Shown piece by piece: positions 54,474-64,000 of a stretch of 64,000 nucleotides of DNA. Below the pieces are notes generated by a model. It ran no database searches. It saw nothing but the letters and a program-made list of their open reading frames with translations, and was not told the DNA's origin. This DNA comes from Methylobacterium haplocladii (GTDB taxonomy: Bacteria > Pseudomonadota > Alphaproteobacteria > Rhizobiales > Beijerinckiaceae): the NCBI RefSeq assembly GCF_007992175.1, contig NZ_BJZT01000020.1, positions 1-64,000 on the forward strand, read 5' to 3'. Positions within the stretch are counted from its first letter, which is position 1; every line of letters begins with the position of its first letter. The translations under genes and the position numbers were made by a program.

Positions 54474-56174
54474 TCAAGAATCCAGATCCCGCAGCGCCCG
54501 CCGCAGCACTTTGCCGACATTGGTCTTCGGCAGGCTCTCGTGGAAGACGATGCGGCGGGGGACCTTGTAGCCGGTGAGTTCCGAGCGCGCATGGGCTTTC
54601 AGGACTTCCGGCGCGACGGCCTCGCCCTTCATCACCACATGTGCCACGACAACCTCGCCGTCCTCGCAGCGGCTGCCGACCACGGCGCATTCGAGCACGG
54701 ACGGGTGCTTGGCGAGCACGTCCTCGACCTCGTTCGGATAGACGTTGAAGCCGGAGACGAGGATCATGTCCTTCATCCGGTCGACGATGCGGACTGCGCC
54801 ACTCGCAGCCATCGTCGCGACGTCGCCGGTGCGGAAGTAGCCGTCCTCCGTCATCGCGGCCCGCGTCTCGTCGGGACGTTTCCAGTAGCCGGCCATCACC
54901 TGCGGCCCACGCACGCAGAGCTCGCCGGGCTCGCCGTAGGGCACGTCCCGGCCGTCGGCGTCCCGGATCGTGATGTCCGTGGAGGAGACCGGATACCCGA
55001 TCGTTCCCGACCATTCGTCGAGATCGACCGGGTTGATCGTGGCGACCGGCGAGGTCTCCGAGAGACCGTAGCCCTCGATCAGGACCCGGCCCGTGGCCGC
55101 CTTCCACTTGGCGGCGACGGCCGCCTGGACGGCCATTCCTCCGGCGATGTGGTAGCCATTCCCAGAAAAATCGATGGTGCCGAGTTTCGGGTGATTCACC
55201 AGCAGGTTGTAGAGCGTGTTGACCCCGGAAAGATGCGTGAAGCGGCTCGAAGCCAGCGTTTTCACGAAGCCGTCGACGTCGCGCGGATTGGCGATCAGCA
55301 GGCAGCAGCCGCCGATATCGAGGAAGAAGAAGAAGCAGGCCGTCAGCGCGAAGATGTGGTAAAGTGGCAACGCCGTCACCATCACCCGCTCCTGACCGTC
55401 TTCGCCGGATACGCGGAACCAGGTCCGGCATTGTTCGACGTTGGCCACGATGTTGCGGTGGGTCAGCATCGCCGCCTTGGCGATCCCCGTCGTGCCGCCG
55501 GTATATTGCAGAAAGGCGAGATCGTCGGGCCCAACCGCGATGCGGTGGCGCGGCAGCTTGCGGCCGGCGCGCAAGACGGCGTCGAAGCGCGTGACGATCC
55601 GCGGCGGAAGCGCGAACGGCGGCACGGCGCGCTTGATGTAGCGCGAGGCGATGTCGATCACCTTGCCCTTGAGCCCCAAGCAATCGCCCGGTCCCACGAT
55701 GACCACTCGCTCGAGTTTCGGCAGCTTCGGCAGAGCCTCGGCGACGGTGTGGGCAAAGTTTTCCAGCACGAACAGGATGCGCGCGCCCGAATCGTCCAGC
55801 TGCCCGATGAGCTCACGCGGCGTGTAGAGGGGGTTGACGTTGACGGCGGTGCAGCCGGCCACGAGAACACCGAGCAGGGCAGCCGGATAGGCGGCGACGT
55901 TCGGCATCATCAGTGCCACACGGTCGCCCTTGGCCATGCCCAGGGCACCGAGCCATGACGAGACGCCGTCCGAGGCCGCGCCGAGCTCACCATAGCTGAC
56001 GCTCTTGCCGAAGCTGATCAGGGCCGGACGGTCGGCATAGGCGGCGGTGCCGTGGTCGATCAGGTCGACGAGAGTTCCCAGGCGTTCGACGTCGATCTCG
56101 GCCGGAACGCCGGGCGGATAGGCGGACAACCACGGGCGCGCGCCGCTGCGGTCGCCGGCCACTGGATCGGCCAT
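54474..56174 (-). CDS. fadD: AMP-forming long-chain acyl-CoA ligase (FadD-like)
   Basis: This 566-residue enzyme activates fatty acids with ATP and CoA. The adenylate-forming signature YTGGTTGIAKAAMLTHRNI (about residues 226-244) binds ATP. An intact GYGLSETSPVATINP region, FRTGDVATMAASGAVRIVDRMKDMI and a catalytic lysine near the C-terminus (LPKTNVGKVLRRAL) follow. Chain-length preference is inferred from similarity to FadD. The pepA gene lies upstream but is separated by the small membrane protein and about 75 nt. Confidence 0.92.
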   Translation of the reverse strand: MADPVAGDRSGARPWLSAYPPGVPAEIDVERLGTLVDLIDHGTAAYADRPALISFGKSVSYGELGAASDGVSSWLGALGMAKGDRVALMMPNVAAYPAALLGVLVAGCTAVNVNPLYTPRELIGQLDDSGARILFVLENFAHTVAEALPKLPKLERVVIVGPGDCLGLKGKVIDIASRYIKRAVPPFALPPRIVTRFDAVLRAGRKLPRHRIAVGPDDLAFLQYTGGTTGIAKAAMLTHRNIVANVEQCRTWFRVSGEDGQERVMVTALPLYHIFALTACFFFFLDIGGCCLLIANPRDVDGFVKTLASSRFTHLSGVNTLYNLLVNHPKLGTIDFSGNGYHIAGGMAVQAAVAAKWKAATGRVLIEGYGLSETSPVATINPVDLDEWSGTIGYPVSSTDITIRDADGRDVPYGEPGELCVRGPQVMAGYWKRPDETRAAMTEDGYFRTGDVATMAASGAVRIVDRMKDMILVSGFNVYPNEVEDVLAKHPSVLECAVVGSRCEDGEVVVAHVVMKGEAVAPEVLKAHARSELTGYKVPRRIVFHESLPKTNVGKVLRRALRDLDS

Positions 56175-56248
56175 GGTGTTCTCCCTGCGTCGAGCCTTCT
56201 GCTGCGGCTCGTACGGCTACTTGGCTTAGCGGGATCGACCGGGACCGA

Positions 56249-56950
56249 TCAACCCGCGGCCGATGCGGACCGATCCGCTCGCAGGGCGGAGATCAGTACA
56301 TGCGGCAGGAAGGCGACGACGAGGCAGGCCGCGACCAGCGCCACGTCGCTGGAATCGAGGGGCCGGCGCGGCCAGGGTCCGAGCCCGATCGTGCGTGCGA
56401 ATCCAAGCACGGCGAGCGCGTACCAGAGCGCGAGAAACCGCGAAAACAGGGTGCCGAGGCTTCGCCCGAAGCGGCGCAGCCGGGATGCCGGTTCGCGGGC
56501 GGGCTGTCCGGCGATGAGCACGCCGAGGCCCATGGCGAAGCCGAGTGCGGACGCGGCGACTGCCGCGCCGAAAGCGTAGGCCGCCATCATCGGTACCTGA
56601 TTGAGGAAGGCCATGCCCCCGGTCATGAAGCCGCCGCGCAGGACCAGCCCGCCGAAGGTCGGGTGGAGGCTCAGGCCCAGAATGGCCGCGAGGCCGACCG
56701 CCGCGCCGAGGACACGGCGCAGGACCGCCGACGGCCCAGGCGCGACGGCGGCGGCGATCACCCGCACCAGAGCATAGACGATCGCGAAGGCGTAGAGCGG
56801 GTAATGGTCGAGGAAGAACCCGTAGAAGCGGGTCCCGACCTCGGCCGGCACCGGCGTGCTCTGGTCGAAGCCGGTCAGGAACGCGGCGATCAGCGCCGCG
56901 AGGGCGGCGGCTAGGGGTGCCGTCGCAACGAGAAGCGCCGAAGTGCTCAC
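56249..56950 (-). CDS. Hypothetical membrane protein
   Basis: This 233-residue protein has about five transmembrane helices ([62 protein letters not shown] and two more), no recognised family. Its start overlaps the pepA stop in an ATGA junction, so it is translationally coupled to pepA and probably cotranscribed. The C-terminal tail is hydrophilic and cytosolic by the positive-inside rule. Confidence 0.75.
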   Translation of the reverse strand: MSTSALLVATAPLAAALAALIAAFLTGFDQSTPVPAEVGTRFYGFFLDHYPLYAFAIVYALVRVIAAAVAPGPSAVLRRVLGAAVGLAAILGLSLHPTFGGLVLRGGFMTGGMAFLNQVPMMAAYAFGAAVAASALGFAMGLGVLIAGQPAREPASRLRRFGRSLGTLFSRFLALWYALAVLGFARTIGLGPWPRRPLDSSDVALVAACLVVAFLPHVLISALRADRSASAAG

Positions 56951-58443
56951 GCCTCGTATTTGTCGCGCACCAGCCGGTCGAGCAGGCGCACGCCCCAGCC
57001 GGCGCCCCAGCTGCGGTTGATCTCGCTGGCGGTCGAACTCATGCCGACGCCGGCGATGTCGAGATGCGCCCAGGGCGTCTCGCCGACATAGCGCTTGATG
57101 AAGGCCGCGGCGGTGGCTGCGCCGCCATGGCGGCCGCCGGTGTTCTTCATGTCAGCGAACTTGGAGTCGATCGCCTTGTCGAAGGCCGGGATCAGCGGCA
57201 TCCGCCAGACCTTCTCGCCGGCCGTCTCGCCGGCAGCCGTGATTGCGGCGGCGAGGTCGTCGTCGTTCGAGAACAGGCCGGCGATCTCCTGGCCGAGCGC
57301 GACGATGATCGCGCCGGTGAGCGTGGCGAGATCGATGATGGCCTTGGGCTTGTAGGCCTGGTTCACGTGCCAGATCACGTCGGCGAGGACGAGGCGGCCT
57401 TCGGCGTCGGTGTTGATGATCTCGATGGTCTGGCCCGACATCGAGGTGACGATGTCCGAGGGACGGTAGGAATTGCCGTCGGGCATGTTCTCGACGATGC
57501 CGATGGCGCCGATGACGTTGACCTTGGCGCGGCGCGAGGCGAGCGCATGCAGGGTGCCGACGACCGCGGCCGAGCCGCCCATGTCGCCCTTCATATCCTC
57601 CATGCCGCCGGCCGACTTGATCGACACGCCGCCGGAATCGAACACCACGCCCTTGCCGACCAGCGCCAGCGGCGGCTCCGACTTGTCGTCTGCGCCGTTC
57701 CAGCGCATCACGGCGATGCGCGGCTCGCGGCCCGAGCCCTGCGCCACGGCGAGCAGCGCGCCCATGCCGAGTTCGCGCATCTTGGCGACGTCGAGGATCT
57801 CGACCTCGACGCCGAGCTTGGTCAGCTCGGAGGCGCGGCGGGCATACTCTTCGGGGAAGAGGACGTTCGGCGGTTCGTTGATGAGGTTGCGGGCTAGGAT
57901 CACGCCCTCGGCCACCGAACGCGTCGCCTCGGCGGCCTTCTCGGCGGCGGCGGGATCGGCGCTCAGCACCGTGAGCTGCGTGGTACGGTCGTCCTCGGCC
58001 TCGGGCTTCTTCTTGGTCTTGTAGCGGTCGAAGCTGTAGCTGCGCAGGCGGGCGCCGAGGGTGAAGTCGGCGATGTCCTGGGCCGAGGCCTCGCTGCCGG
58101 GCCAGTCGACGACGACGCGGGCGGTGCGGCCGGAGACCTTGCCGGCCGTGAAGCCGCCGAGCGTCACGTAGTCGATCTTGGCGCGGTCCTTCTCGGAACC
58201 GAGCCCGATGACGACGAGTCGGTCGGCCTCGACGCCGGCGGGCGCCGGAAGGGTCAGAGCGCTCTGCGACTTGCCCTTGAAGCGCTCGCTGGCGGCTGCG
58301 CGCGTCACGAGGTCTGCCCCGGCCCGGCCGACGGCCTCGGAAGCCGCCGAAGAGAGCGCGAGATCGTCCCCGACGAACAAGACGAGATCACCGCTGCCCT
58401 TCGAGGACAGCGGCTGAAAGGCGATTCCGATACCATCCGCCAT
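56947..58443 (-). CDS. pepA: Leucyl aminopeptidase PepA
   Basis: This 498-residue M17 metallo-aminopeptidase removes N-terminal residues from peptides; E. coli PepA also binds DNA in carAB control. The C-terminal catalytic half carries [31 protein letters not shown] and the signature [13 protein letters not shown] with two-metal ligands Asp and Glu. The start ATG 58443 ([12 protein letters not shown]) is followed by the divergent lptF. Whether this copy also regulates carA is unknown. Confidence 0.97.
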   Translation of the reverse strand: MADGIGIAFQPLSSKGSGDLVLFVGDDLALSSAASEAVGRAGADLVTRAAASERFKGKSQSALTLPAPAGVEADRLVVIGLGSEKDRAKIDYVTLGGFTAGKVSGRTARVVVDWPGSEASAQDIADFTLGARLRSYSFDRYKTKKKPEAEDDRTTQLTVLSADPAAAEKAAEATRSVAEGVILARNLINEPPNVLFPEEYARRASELTKLGVEVEILDVAKMRELGMGALLAVAQGSGREPRIAVMRWNGADDKSEPPLALVGKGVVFDSGGVSIKSAGGMEDMKGDMGGSAAVVGTLHALASRRAKVNVIGAIGIVENMPDGNSYRPSDIVTSMSGQTIEIINTDAEGRLVLADVIWHVNQAYKPKAIIDLATLTGAIIVALGQEIAGLFSNDDDLAAAITAAGETAGEKVWRMPLIPAFDKAIDSKFADMKNTGGRHGGAATAAAFIKRYVGETPWAHLDIAGVGMSSTASEINRSWGAGWGVRLLDRLVRDKYEA

Positions 58444-58670
58444 CGTTTAGCTTTCCAACCCTCTTAGCGACCGCGGCTCCATAGAACCGCTCCGTCTTCG
58501 CACCCGATCGGGGGGCGGCGTCCATGGCCCTGTGTACCCTCTGAGGCGCAGAACGCAACGCGATGGACGGGTGCCGTGAAACGGCCCAACTCGGGGTGTC
58601 TGAGCCGAGGGTTCCGGGTCGGCTCGGCACTTAGGTTACCCGCACTGGGAGCGGCTGGGCGCGACGGGCG

Positions 58671-59840
58671 ATGACGCAGATCGAGCGTTACATATTCAGG
58701 ATCGCGCTGGGCGCGTTCCTCGCCTGCCTGATCGGGCTCACCGGCACGATCTGGGTGACGCAGGCGCTCCGCGAGCTCGACCTCGTCACGGCCAAGGGCC
58801 AGACGCTTCTCGTCTTCCTGTTCATCACCGGCCTGTCGCTGCCGACGCTGATCACCGTGATCGCCCCGGTGGCCCTGTTCATCGCCGTGATCTACGCGCT
58901 GAACAGGCTGAACGGGGATTCCGAGCTGATCGTGATGTCGGCCGCCGGCATGGCGCCGCGGCGCATTCTCAAGCCGTTCTTCACCCTGGCGCTGGCGATC
59001 AGCCTGATGGTGGCGTTCCTGACCATCCAGGTGATGCCCTCCTCCTTCCAGGAGTTGCGCGACGTGCTCACCCGCGTGCGGGGCGATTTCGTCGCCAACG
59101 TCGTGAAGGAAGGCCAGTTCACCCAGCTCGACAGCGGCATCACCTTCCACTTCCGCGAGCGCGGACGGGACGGGTCGCTCAACGGCCTGTTCATCCAGGA
59201 CAAGCGCGAGGCGGGAAAGACCGTGGTCTACCTCGCCGAGAAGGGCGTCGTGACCGACTACGACGGCGCTACCTACCTGACGCTCGAGAAGGGCAGCGTC
59301 CACCGACAGCAGAAGGATTCGCGCGATTCCTCCATCGTGACGTTCGAGCGCTACGCGGTCGACCTCGCCGCCTTCACGCCGCCGGACAGCGACACGATCT
59401 ACAAGCCGCGCGAGCGCTCGACGACGCAGCTGCTCTTCCCTGACCGCAACGAGGGCTATTTCAAGCTTCAGAAGGGCCGCTTCCGCGCCGAGCTGCATGA
59501 CCGGCTCTCGGCATGGCTCTACCCGATGGCCCTCGCCTTCATCGCCTTCGCCGCCCTCGGCGATCCGCGCACCACGCGCCAAGGCCGCGGGCTTGCGGTG
59601 GCGGGCGCGGTGCTCGGGGTCGTCGCCCTGCGCATCGCGGGCTTCGCGGCGTCGAGCGCGGCCGTGCGCAGCCAGGGCGCCGTGGTCGCCATCTACGCGG
59701 TGCCGCTGTTGGCCATCGGCCTGTCCAGCCTCCTGATCTTCTACGGTGCGCAGGTGCGAAACTTCAATGCAGGTCTCGGCCGCTTCGTGAAGGCACGGTT
59801 CTTCGGCCTCGCGCGCCGGCCGCGCCTCGGGACCGGCTGA
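58671..59840 (+). CDS. lptF: LPS export permease LptF
   Basis: This 389-residue inner-membrane permease is one half of the LptB2FG complex that extracts LPS. It has N-terminal helices (IFRIALGAFLACLIGLTG; LVFLFITGLSLPTLITVIAPVALFIAVIYA), a periplasmic jelly-roll beta domain around FHFRERGRDGSLNGLFIQDKR, and C-terminal helices. ATG 58671. LptG follows after seven nucleotides, indicating an operon. Confidence 0.95.
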   Translation: MTQIERYIFRIALGAFLACLIGLTGTIWVTQALRELDLVTAKGQTLLVFLFITGLSLPTLITVIAPVALFIAVIYALNRLNGDSELIVMSAAGMAPRRILKPFFTLALAISLMVAFLTIQVMPSSFQELRDVLTRVRGDFVANVVKEGQFTQLDSGITFHFRERGRDGSLNGLFIQDKREAGKTVVYLAEKGVVTDYDGATYLTLEKGSVHRQQKDSRDSSIVTFERYAVDLAAFTPPDSDTIYKPRERSTTQLLFPDRNEGYFKLQKGRFRAELHDRLSAWLYPMALAFIAFAALGDPRTTRQGRGLAVAGAVLGVVALRIAGFAASSAAVRSQGAVVAIYAVPLLAIGLSSLLIFYGAQVRNFNAGLGRFVKARFFGLARRPRLGTG

Positions 59841-59847
59841 CCCCATC

Positions 59848-60936
59848 GTGCTGATCGGACCGACCCTCGGGCGCTACTTCGCGATGCGCTTCCTGCGCAC
59901 GATCCTCGGCGTCTTCATCACCGTGTTCGCGCTGGTCTATACCCTCGACTTCGTCGAGCTGCTGAGACGCGCCGGCGATACCGAAGGCGCCTCCCCCGGG
60001 CTGATGGCGCAGCTGTCGCTCTACCGGACCCCGGCGGTCGCCGAAGGCGTTTTGCCCTTCGCCATCCTGTTCGGCTCGATGGCCGCGCTGCTGCAGCTTT
60101 CGCGCAAGCTCGAACTCGTGGTGGCGCGGGCGGCTGGGATCTCGGCCTGGCAGTTCCTGCAGCCGGGCCTGTTCGTGGCGCTCGGCATCGGCGCCGTATC
60201 GATCGGGATCTACAACCCGCTCTCGGCGATGATGAAGCAGCGCTCCACGGAGATCGAGGCGAAGATCTTCGCCAAGTCGACCAAGGCGAGCTCGGGCAAG
60301 GATCTCTGGCTGCGCCAGCGCGGCCTCGACGGCGAGGCCATCATCCGGGCGGAGACGGCGATCGAGGGCACGACGACGCTGGCCGGCGTCACCGTCTTCA
60401 CCTTCAGCGATGCCGGCGACTTCCAGTCCCAGATCGTCGCGGCCCGTGCGATCCTGCACGATGGCTACTGGGAGCTGCAGGACACCCGGGTTCACGTGAA
60501 GGACGAGCCGCCGGAGAGCTTCGACACCTACCTGATCGCCTCGAATCTCGACCCGGGCCAGGTCCGGCAGCGCTTCACCCCCCCGGAATCTGTGCCCTTC
60601 TGGCAACTGCAGGCAACGATCGCACGCACCGAACGGGCCGGTTTGGACGCCACGCGGTACCGTTTGCAGTACGATGTGCTGACCGCCCGGCCGCTGCTGT
60701 TTCTGGCCATGGTGCTAGTCGCGGCAACGGTTTCCTTAAGGTTCTTCCGCTTTGGTGGGGTGGGAAAACTGGTCCTCGGCGGTGTGGCAGCAGGCTTCCT
60801 CCTGTACGTCGTGCGGCAGGTGATGGAGGGGTTGGGAGCCTCCGGTTTGATCGCCGCGCCAGTGGCGGCGTGGTTCCCGGCCGTGGTAGGGAGTTTGCTC
60901 GGTACGCTCACGCTTCTCTACCAGGAAGACGGCTAA
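59848..60936 (+). CDS. lptG: LPS export permease LptG
   Basis: This 362-residue partner permease of LptF has the same six-helix plus periplasmic beta-jellyroll plan. N-terminal LGRYFAMRFLRTILGVFITVFALVYTLDFVELLRRAG and the QLSRKLELVVARAAGISAWQFLQPGL loop match YjgQ. Start GTG at 59848 (VLIGPTLGRYF). LptD follows 57 nt downstream. Confidence 0.95.
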   Translation: MLIGPTLGRYFAMRFLRTILGVFITVFALVYTLDFVELLRRAGDTEGASPGLMAQLSLYRTPAVAEGVLPFAILFGSMAALLQLSRKLELVVARAAGISAWQFLQPGLFVALGIGAVSIGIYNPLSAMMKQRSTEIEAKIFAKSTKASSGKDLWLRQRGLDGEAIIRAETAIEGTTTLAGVTVFTFSDAGDFQSQIVAARAILHDGYWELQDTRVHVKDEPPESFDTYLIASNLDPGQVRQRFTPPESVPFWQLQATIARTERAGLDATRYRLQYDVLTARPLLFLAMVLVAATVSLRFFRFGGVGKLVLGGVAAGFLLYVVRQVMEGLGASGLIAAPVAAWFPAVVGSLLGTLTLLYQEDG

Positions 60937-60993
60937 GGTCCGGCTTCCGACGCGAGACGCAGACGGCGACCCGGAAAAGGTTTTGGAGACCCG

Positions 60994-63585
60994 TTGCGTA
61001 AGGTCACCGCCATCACGGTCCAAGCCGGCTTGGCCCTGCTTCTGCTCTCGGTGATCACCACCGCGGCACCGCAGGCGTTCGCCCAGAGTGGGATCGAGTC
61101 GAAGCTCTCCGGTGCCGCGAAGCCCAAGGGCAACGAGCGGCTGCTCGTGGAGGCCGACGAGCTCATCTACGACAACGACAAGAACACCGTCGTCGCCCGC
61201 GGCAACGCGGAGCTGCATTACGGCGCCCGTACGCTGCAGGCAGACCGCGTGCGCTACGATCGCGCCACCAGCCGCGTCTTCGCCGAGGGCAACGTCCGCC
61301 TGACCGACGACACCGGCTCGGTGGTCACCGGCGAGCGCATGGAGCTCACGGACGACTTCAAGAGCGGCTTCATCGACAGCCTGCGCATTCAGACCACGAT
61401 CGAGCAGAAGGGCCAGCCGGTCCGGACCCGGATCGCGGCGCCGCGCGCCGAGCGGATCGACGGCGAGCAGACCAGCTTCGACTACGCCACCTACACCGCC
61501 TGCGAGCCCTGTAAGGACCACCCCGAAAAACCGCCGCTCTGGCAGATCAAAGCCGCCAAGATCATCCAGAACAGCGAGACGCACACGATCTACTACGAGG
61601 ACTCGACGCTGGAGATCGCCGGCATCCCGGTGGCCTACCTGCCGTATTTCGAGTCCGCCGATCCGACCGTGAAGCGCAAGACCGGATTTCTGACGCCGCG
61701 CTTCATCACCTCGACGGCGCTCGGCACCGGCGTCGGCACGCCGTTCTTCATCAACCTCGATCCGAGCTACGATCTCACGCTGACGCCGACCTTCGTCAGC
61801 CGGCAGGGCGTGCTCGGCCAGGGCGAGTACCGCCAGCGCCTCGACAACGGCTCCTTCAGCGTGCGCCTGTCCGGCATTTTCCAGTCGACGCCGAGCGCGT
61901 TCCTGCCCGGGCCGCTGGGCGCGGCCGACCGCGACTTCCGCGGCTCGGTCGAGTCGAAGGGCCGCTTCTTCATCAACGATCGTTGGCGGACGGGCTGGGA
62001 CCTCGTCGGCGTGAGCGACAAGTGGTTCCTCGACAATTACCGCATCCGCAACCAGAGCGTGACGACCGACTACTTTCGCGAAGCGGTCTCGACGGCCTAC
62101 CTGATCGGCCAGGGTGACCGCTCATGGTTCGAAGCGCGTGGCTACTACTTCAAGTCCCTGTCGAGCTTCGACTGGCAGAAGGAACAGCCGATCGTCGCGC
62201 CGGTCATCGACTACGACAAGCGGATCAACGGCCCCGATCCCATCGGCGGCGAGGTGCGATTCGAGGCGAACGTCACCAGCCTGACCCGCGAGACCACCGA
62301 CTTCCAGGGCATCCCGCGCACGGGCACCTACCTGCTGTCGCCGAGCGTCAACGGGCTCAGCTACCCGCTCTACGAGACCTGCACGACCTTCACGCGCGCC
62401 ACCTGCCTCGTTCGCGGCCTTGCCGGCACGAACACGCGGATGTCCGCGCAGGCGTCCTGGCGCCGTACCTTCATCGACGATTACGGAATGGCCTGGACGC
62501 CGTTCACGTATCTGCGCGCCGACACGTTCTTCGACAGCCCGAGCCTGTCCGGCTTCCAGAACGCCCTGGTCAGCAATATCGCCACCGTCAACGACGAGAT
62601 CGCCGGCCGGGTGATGCCGGCGATCGGCATCGACTGGCGCTATCCCTTCGTCTCCGATTTCGGGATGCTCGGCGTCCACACCATCGAGCCGATCGCCCAG
62701 GTGATCGCGCGCCCGAGCGAGACCCGGATCGGGCGCCTGCCGAACGAGGACGCGCAGAGCCTCGTCTTCGACGACACGTCGCTGTTCGAATGGGACAAGT
62801 TCTCGGGCTACGACCGGGTCGAGGGCGGCGTGCGCGCCAATCTCGGCGGCCAGTATTCCGTGGTCACGCCGTCGGGCTGGTACGCCAACCTGATGGCCGG
62901 CGAGTCCATCGCCATCGCCGGCGTCAATTCGTTCCGCCGCGGCGACATCGCCAATGTCGGGTTGGATTCCGGCCTCGAGAACCAGCGCTCCGATTTCGTC
63001 GGCCGCGCCCAGCTCTCGCCGAACCAGAACATCAGCTTCATCGCCCGCGCCCGGCTCGGCCAGGGTGACCTCGGTCTCAACCGCTTCGAGGCCGGGGTGA
63101 CGGCGCGCTTCGCACCGTTCCTGCCCCTCGATACCTCGGTGTTCTATTCCTTCTACGGCGCTCAGCCGGCGCTCGGCTTCAGCCATCGCCGCGAGGGTCT
63201 GACCGCGTCGGCGACCTACCACATCACGCCGAACTGGTTCGTCTCGGGCTCGGCGTTGCTCGACCTGACCCGCTATCTCGACACGCGCGACCTCTACGCC
63301 GACGCCTTCACCGCCTTCCTCGCCAACCCCGTCGGCGCCGCGCCGGTCTACGAGAATCCCGGCCGCTTCTATCTGTCCGGCATGAGCCTCGGCGCCGGCT
63401 ACCAGGATGAGTGCACCACGGTGTCACTGAACTACATCAACTCGCCGATCGCCACGGCCATCGGTGTGCGCGAGCGCAACCAGACCGTGCTGCTGCGCAT
63501 CGAGCTGAAGACGCTCGGCGAGGCCGACCTGCGCCAGAACGTCGGCACCACCACGACGGCCGACGGCATCGCCACGGTGCGCTGA
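60994..63585 (+). CDS. lptD: LPS-assembly protein LptD
   Basis: This 863-residue outer-membrane translocon inserts LPS into the outer leaflet with LptE. It starts TTG at 60994 (GGAG upstream) with signal peptide ITVQAGLALLLLSVITTAAPQAFA. An LptA-like jelly roll (LLVEADELIYDNDKNTVVARGNAELHYGA) precedes a beta-barrel to the C-terminus; CEPCKDHPEKPPLWQIKA near residue 170 is the N-terminal cysteine pair typical of the family, and TVSLNYINSPI is the barrel end. The TTG start may limit its level. No surA gene follows; pdxA begins 27 nt later. Confidence 0.96.
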   Translation: MRKVTAITVQAGLALLLLSVITTAAPQAFAQSGIESKLSGAAKPKGNERLLVEADELIYDNDKNTVVARGNAELHYGARTLQADRVRYDRATSRVFAEGNVRLTDDTGSVVTGERMELTDDFKSGFIDSLRIQTTIEQKGQPVRTRIAAPRAERIDGEQTSFDYATYTACEPCKDHPEKPPLWQIKAAKIIQNSETHTIYYEDSTLEIAGIPVAYLPYFESADPTVKRKTGFLTPRFITSTALGTGVGTPFFINLDPSYDLTLTPTFVSRQGVLGQGEYRQRLDNGSFSVRLSGIFQSTPSAFLPGPLGAADRDFRGSVESKGRFFINDRWRTGWDLVGVSDKWFLDNYRIRNQSVTTDYFREAVSTAYLIGQGDRSWFEARGYYFKSLSSFDWQKEQPIVAPVIDYDKRINGPDPIGGEVRFEANVTSLTRETTDFQGIPRTGTYLLSPSVNGLSYPLYETCTTFTRATCLVRGLAGTNTRMSAQASWRRTFIDDYGMAWTPFTYLRADTFFDSPSLSGFQNALVSNIATVNDEIAGRVMPAIGIDWRYPFVSDFGMLGVHTIEPIAQVIARPSETRIGRLPNEDAQSLVFDDTSLFEWDKFSGYDRVEGGVRANLGGQYSVVTPSGWYANLMAGESIAIAGVNSFRRGDIANVGLDSGLENQRSDFVGRAQLSPNQNISFIARARLGQGDLGLNRFEAGVTARFAPFLPLDTSVFYSFYGAQPALGFSHRREGLTASATYHITPNWFVSGSALLDLTRYLDTRDLYADAFTAFLANPVGAAPVYENPGRFYLSGMSLGAGYQDECTTVSLNYINSPIATAIGVRERNQTVLLRIELKTLGEADLRQNVGTTTTADGIATVR

Positions 63586-63612
63586 CCCTCGGATTGCTGT
63601 AGTCGCCGGATC

Positions 63613-64000
63613 ATGACCGACGACATACCGCTGGCGCTGACACTCGGAGACCCGGCCGGGATCGGGCCGGAGATCGCCCTCGCCGCCTGGCGCGCCCGGA
63701 CGGAGCGGGGCGTGCCGCCCTTCCTGATGATCGGCGACCCCGATTTCATCGAGGCCACCGCCCACCGGCTCGGCCTGTTCGTGCCGGTCGCCGAGGTCGA
63801 GCCGGAATCAACCATCGAGGTGTTTCCGAAGGCCTTGCCGGTCTGGCCGCTGCCAAGCGGCGCTCGCGTCGCGGCGAAGCCCGGTGCGCCGGACCCCGCC
63901 AATGCGGGCGCGATCATCGAGTCGATCACCGCAGCGGTCGATCTGGTCCGCGCAGGGCGCGCCTCGGCCGTCGTCACGAACCCGATCGCCAAGTTCGTGC
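63613..64000 (+). CDS. pdxA: 4-hydroxythreonine-4-phosphate dehydrogenase PdxA (partial)
   Basis: The first 129 residues are present; the gene runs off the window. It oxidises 4-phosphohydroxy-L-threonine in pyridoxal phosphate synthesis. LALTLGDPAGIGPEIALAAW is the family N-terminal signature and VVTNPIAKF matches the substrate-binding strand. The ATG at 63613 follows lptD by 27 nt, so the two genes are probably cotranscribed. Confidence 0.95.
   Translation, partial: MTDDIPLALTLGDPAGIGPEIALAAWRARTERGVPPFLMIGDPDFIEATAHRLGLFVPVAEVEPESTIEVFPKALPVWPLPSGARVAAKPGAPDPANAGAIIESITAAVDLVRAGRASAVVTNPIAKFV

Overview
GC-rich chromosomal DNA of an alphaproteobacterium, most likely a Hyphomicrobiales member of the Methylobacterium type. 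The pointers are inferred from gene content: FliI/FliJ, class III adenylate cyclase, PilZ and pseudoazurin genes, the yqeY, dnaG and rpoD neighbourhood, a DnaG zinc finger that lacks most of its ligands, and scattered short palindromic repeats. No rRNA, tRNA, CRISPR array, transposase or phage gene was recognised.

Layout. 1-2.2 kb: end of a flagellar region (fliI, fliJ). 2.3-20.1 kb: a same-strand block with a flippase-like membrane protein, a small periplasmic adaptor, a GAF-like/HlyD fusion, a fusion of a PqqD-like domain, an M50 metalloprotease-type membrane domain and an HlyD arm, a 3421-residue DUF4347/cadherin-like giant protein, and a TolC-like outer-membrane lipoprotein. This looks like a dedicated export apparatus for one giant surface protein, but no ABC ATPase or RND pump is encoded with it. 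It is the best candidate here for an undescribed system.

20.2-26.9 kb: a sulfur island. A split YeeE/YedE transporter and a DUF442 sulfurtransferase/phosphatase-like protein are divergent from a small unknown protein, serine O-acetyltransferase (cysE), a family 2 encapsulin shell with a cyclic-nucleotide-binding-fold insert, and a cysteine desulfurase carrying about 280 extra N-terminal residues, the expected encapsulated cargo. Import or handling of reduced sulfur, cysteine precursor synthesis and cysteine desulfuration thus sit in one locus.

27-36.5 kb: accessory genes: a subtilase autotransporter, an adenylate cyclase, a small secreted protein, two divergent AraC regulators and an MFS transporter. 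36.6-46 kb: rpoD and dnaG, an exported SMP-30-like lactonase, a PilZ protein, yqeY, a brnTA toxin-antitoxin pair, carA, a small membrane protein and pseudoazurin. 46-54.4 kb: carB, greA, a secreted unknown, an ELM1-like protein, trxB, a LysR regulator and a YARHG-type protein. 54.5-64 kb: acyl-CoA ligase, a membrane protein, pepA, then the lptF-lptG-lptD operon running into pdxA, which is cut by the window end.

Starts given as GTG or TTG were chosen from frame, ribosome-binding sites and family alignment by eye. Family assignments come from motif recognition without database searches.
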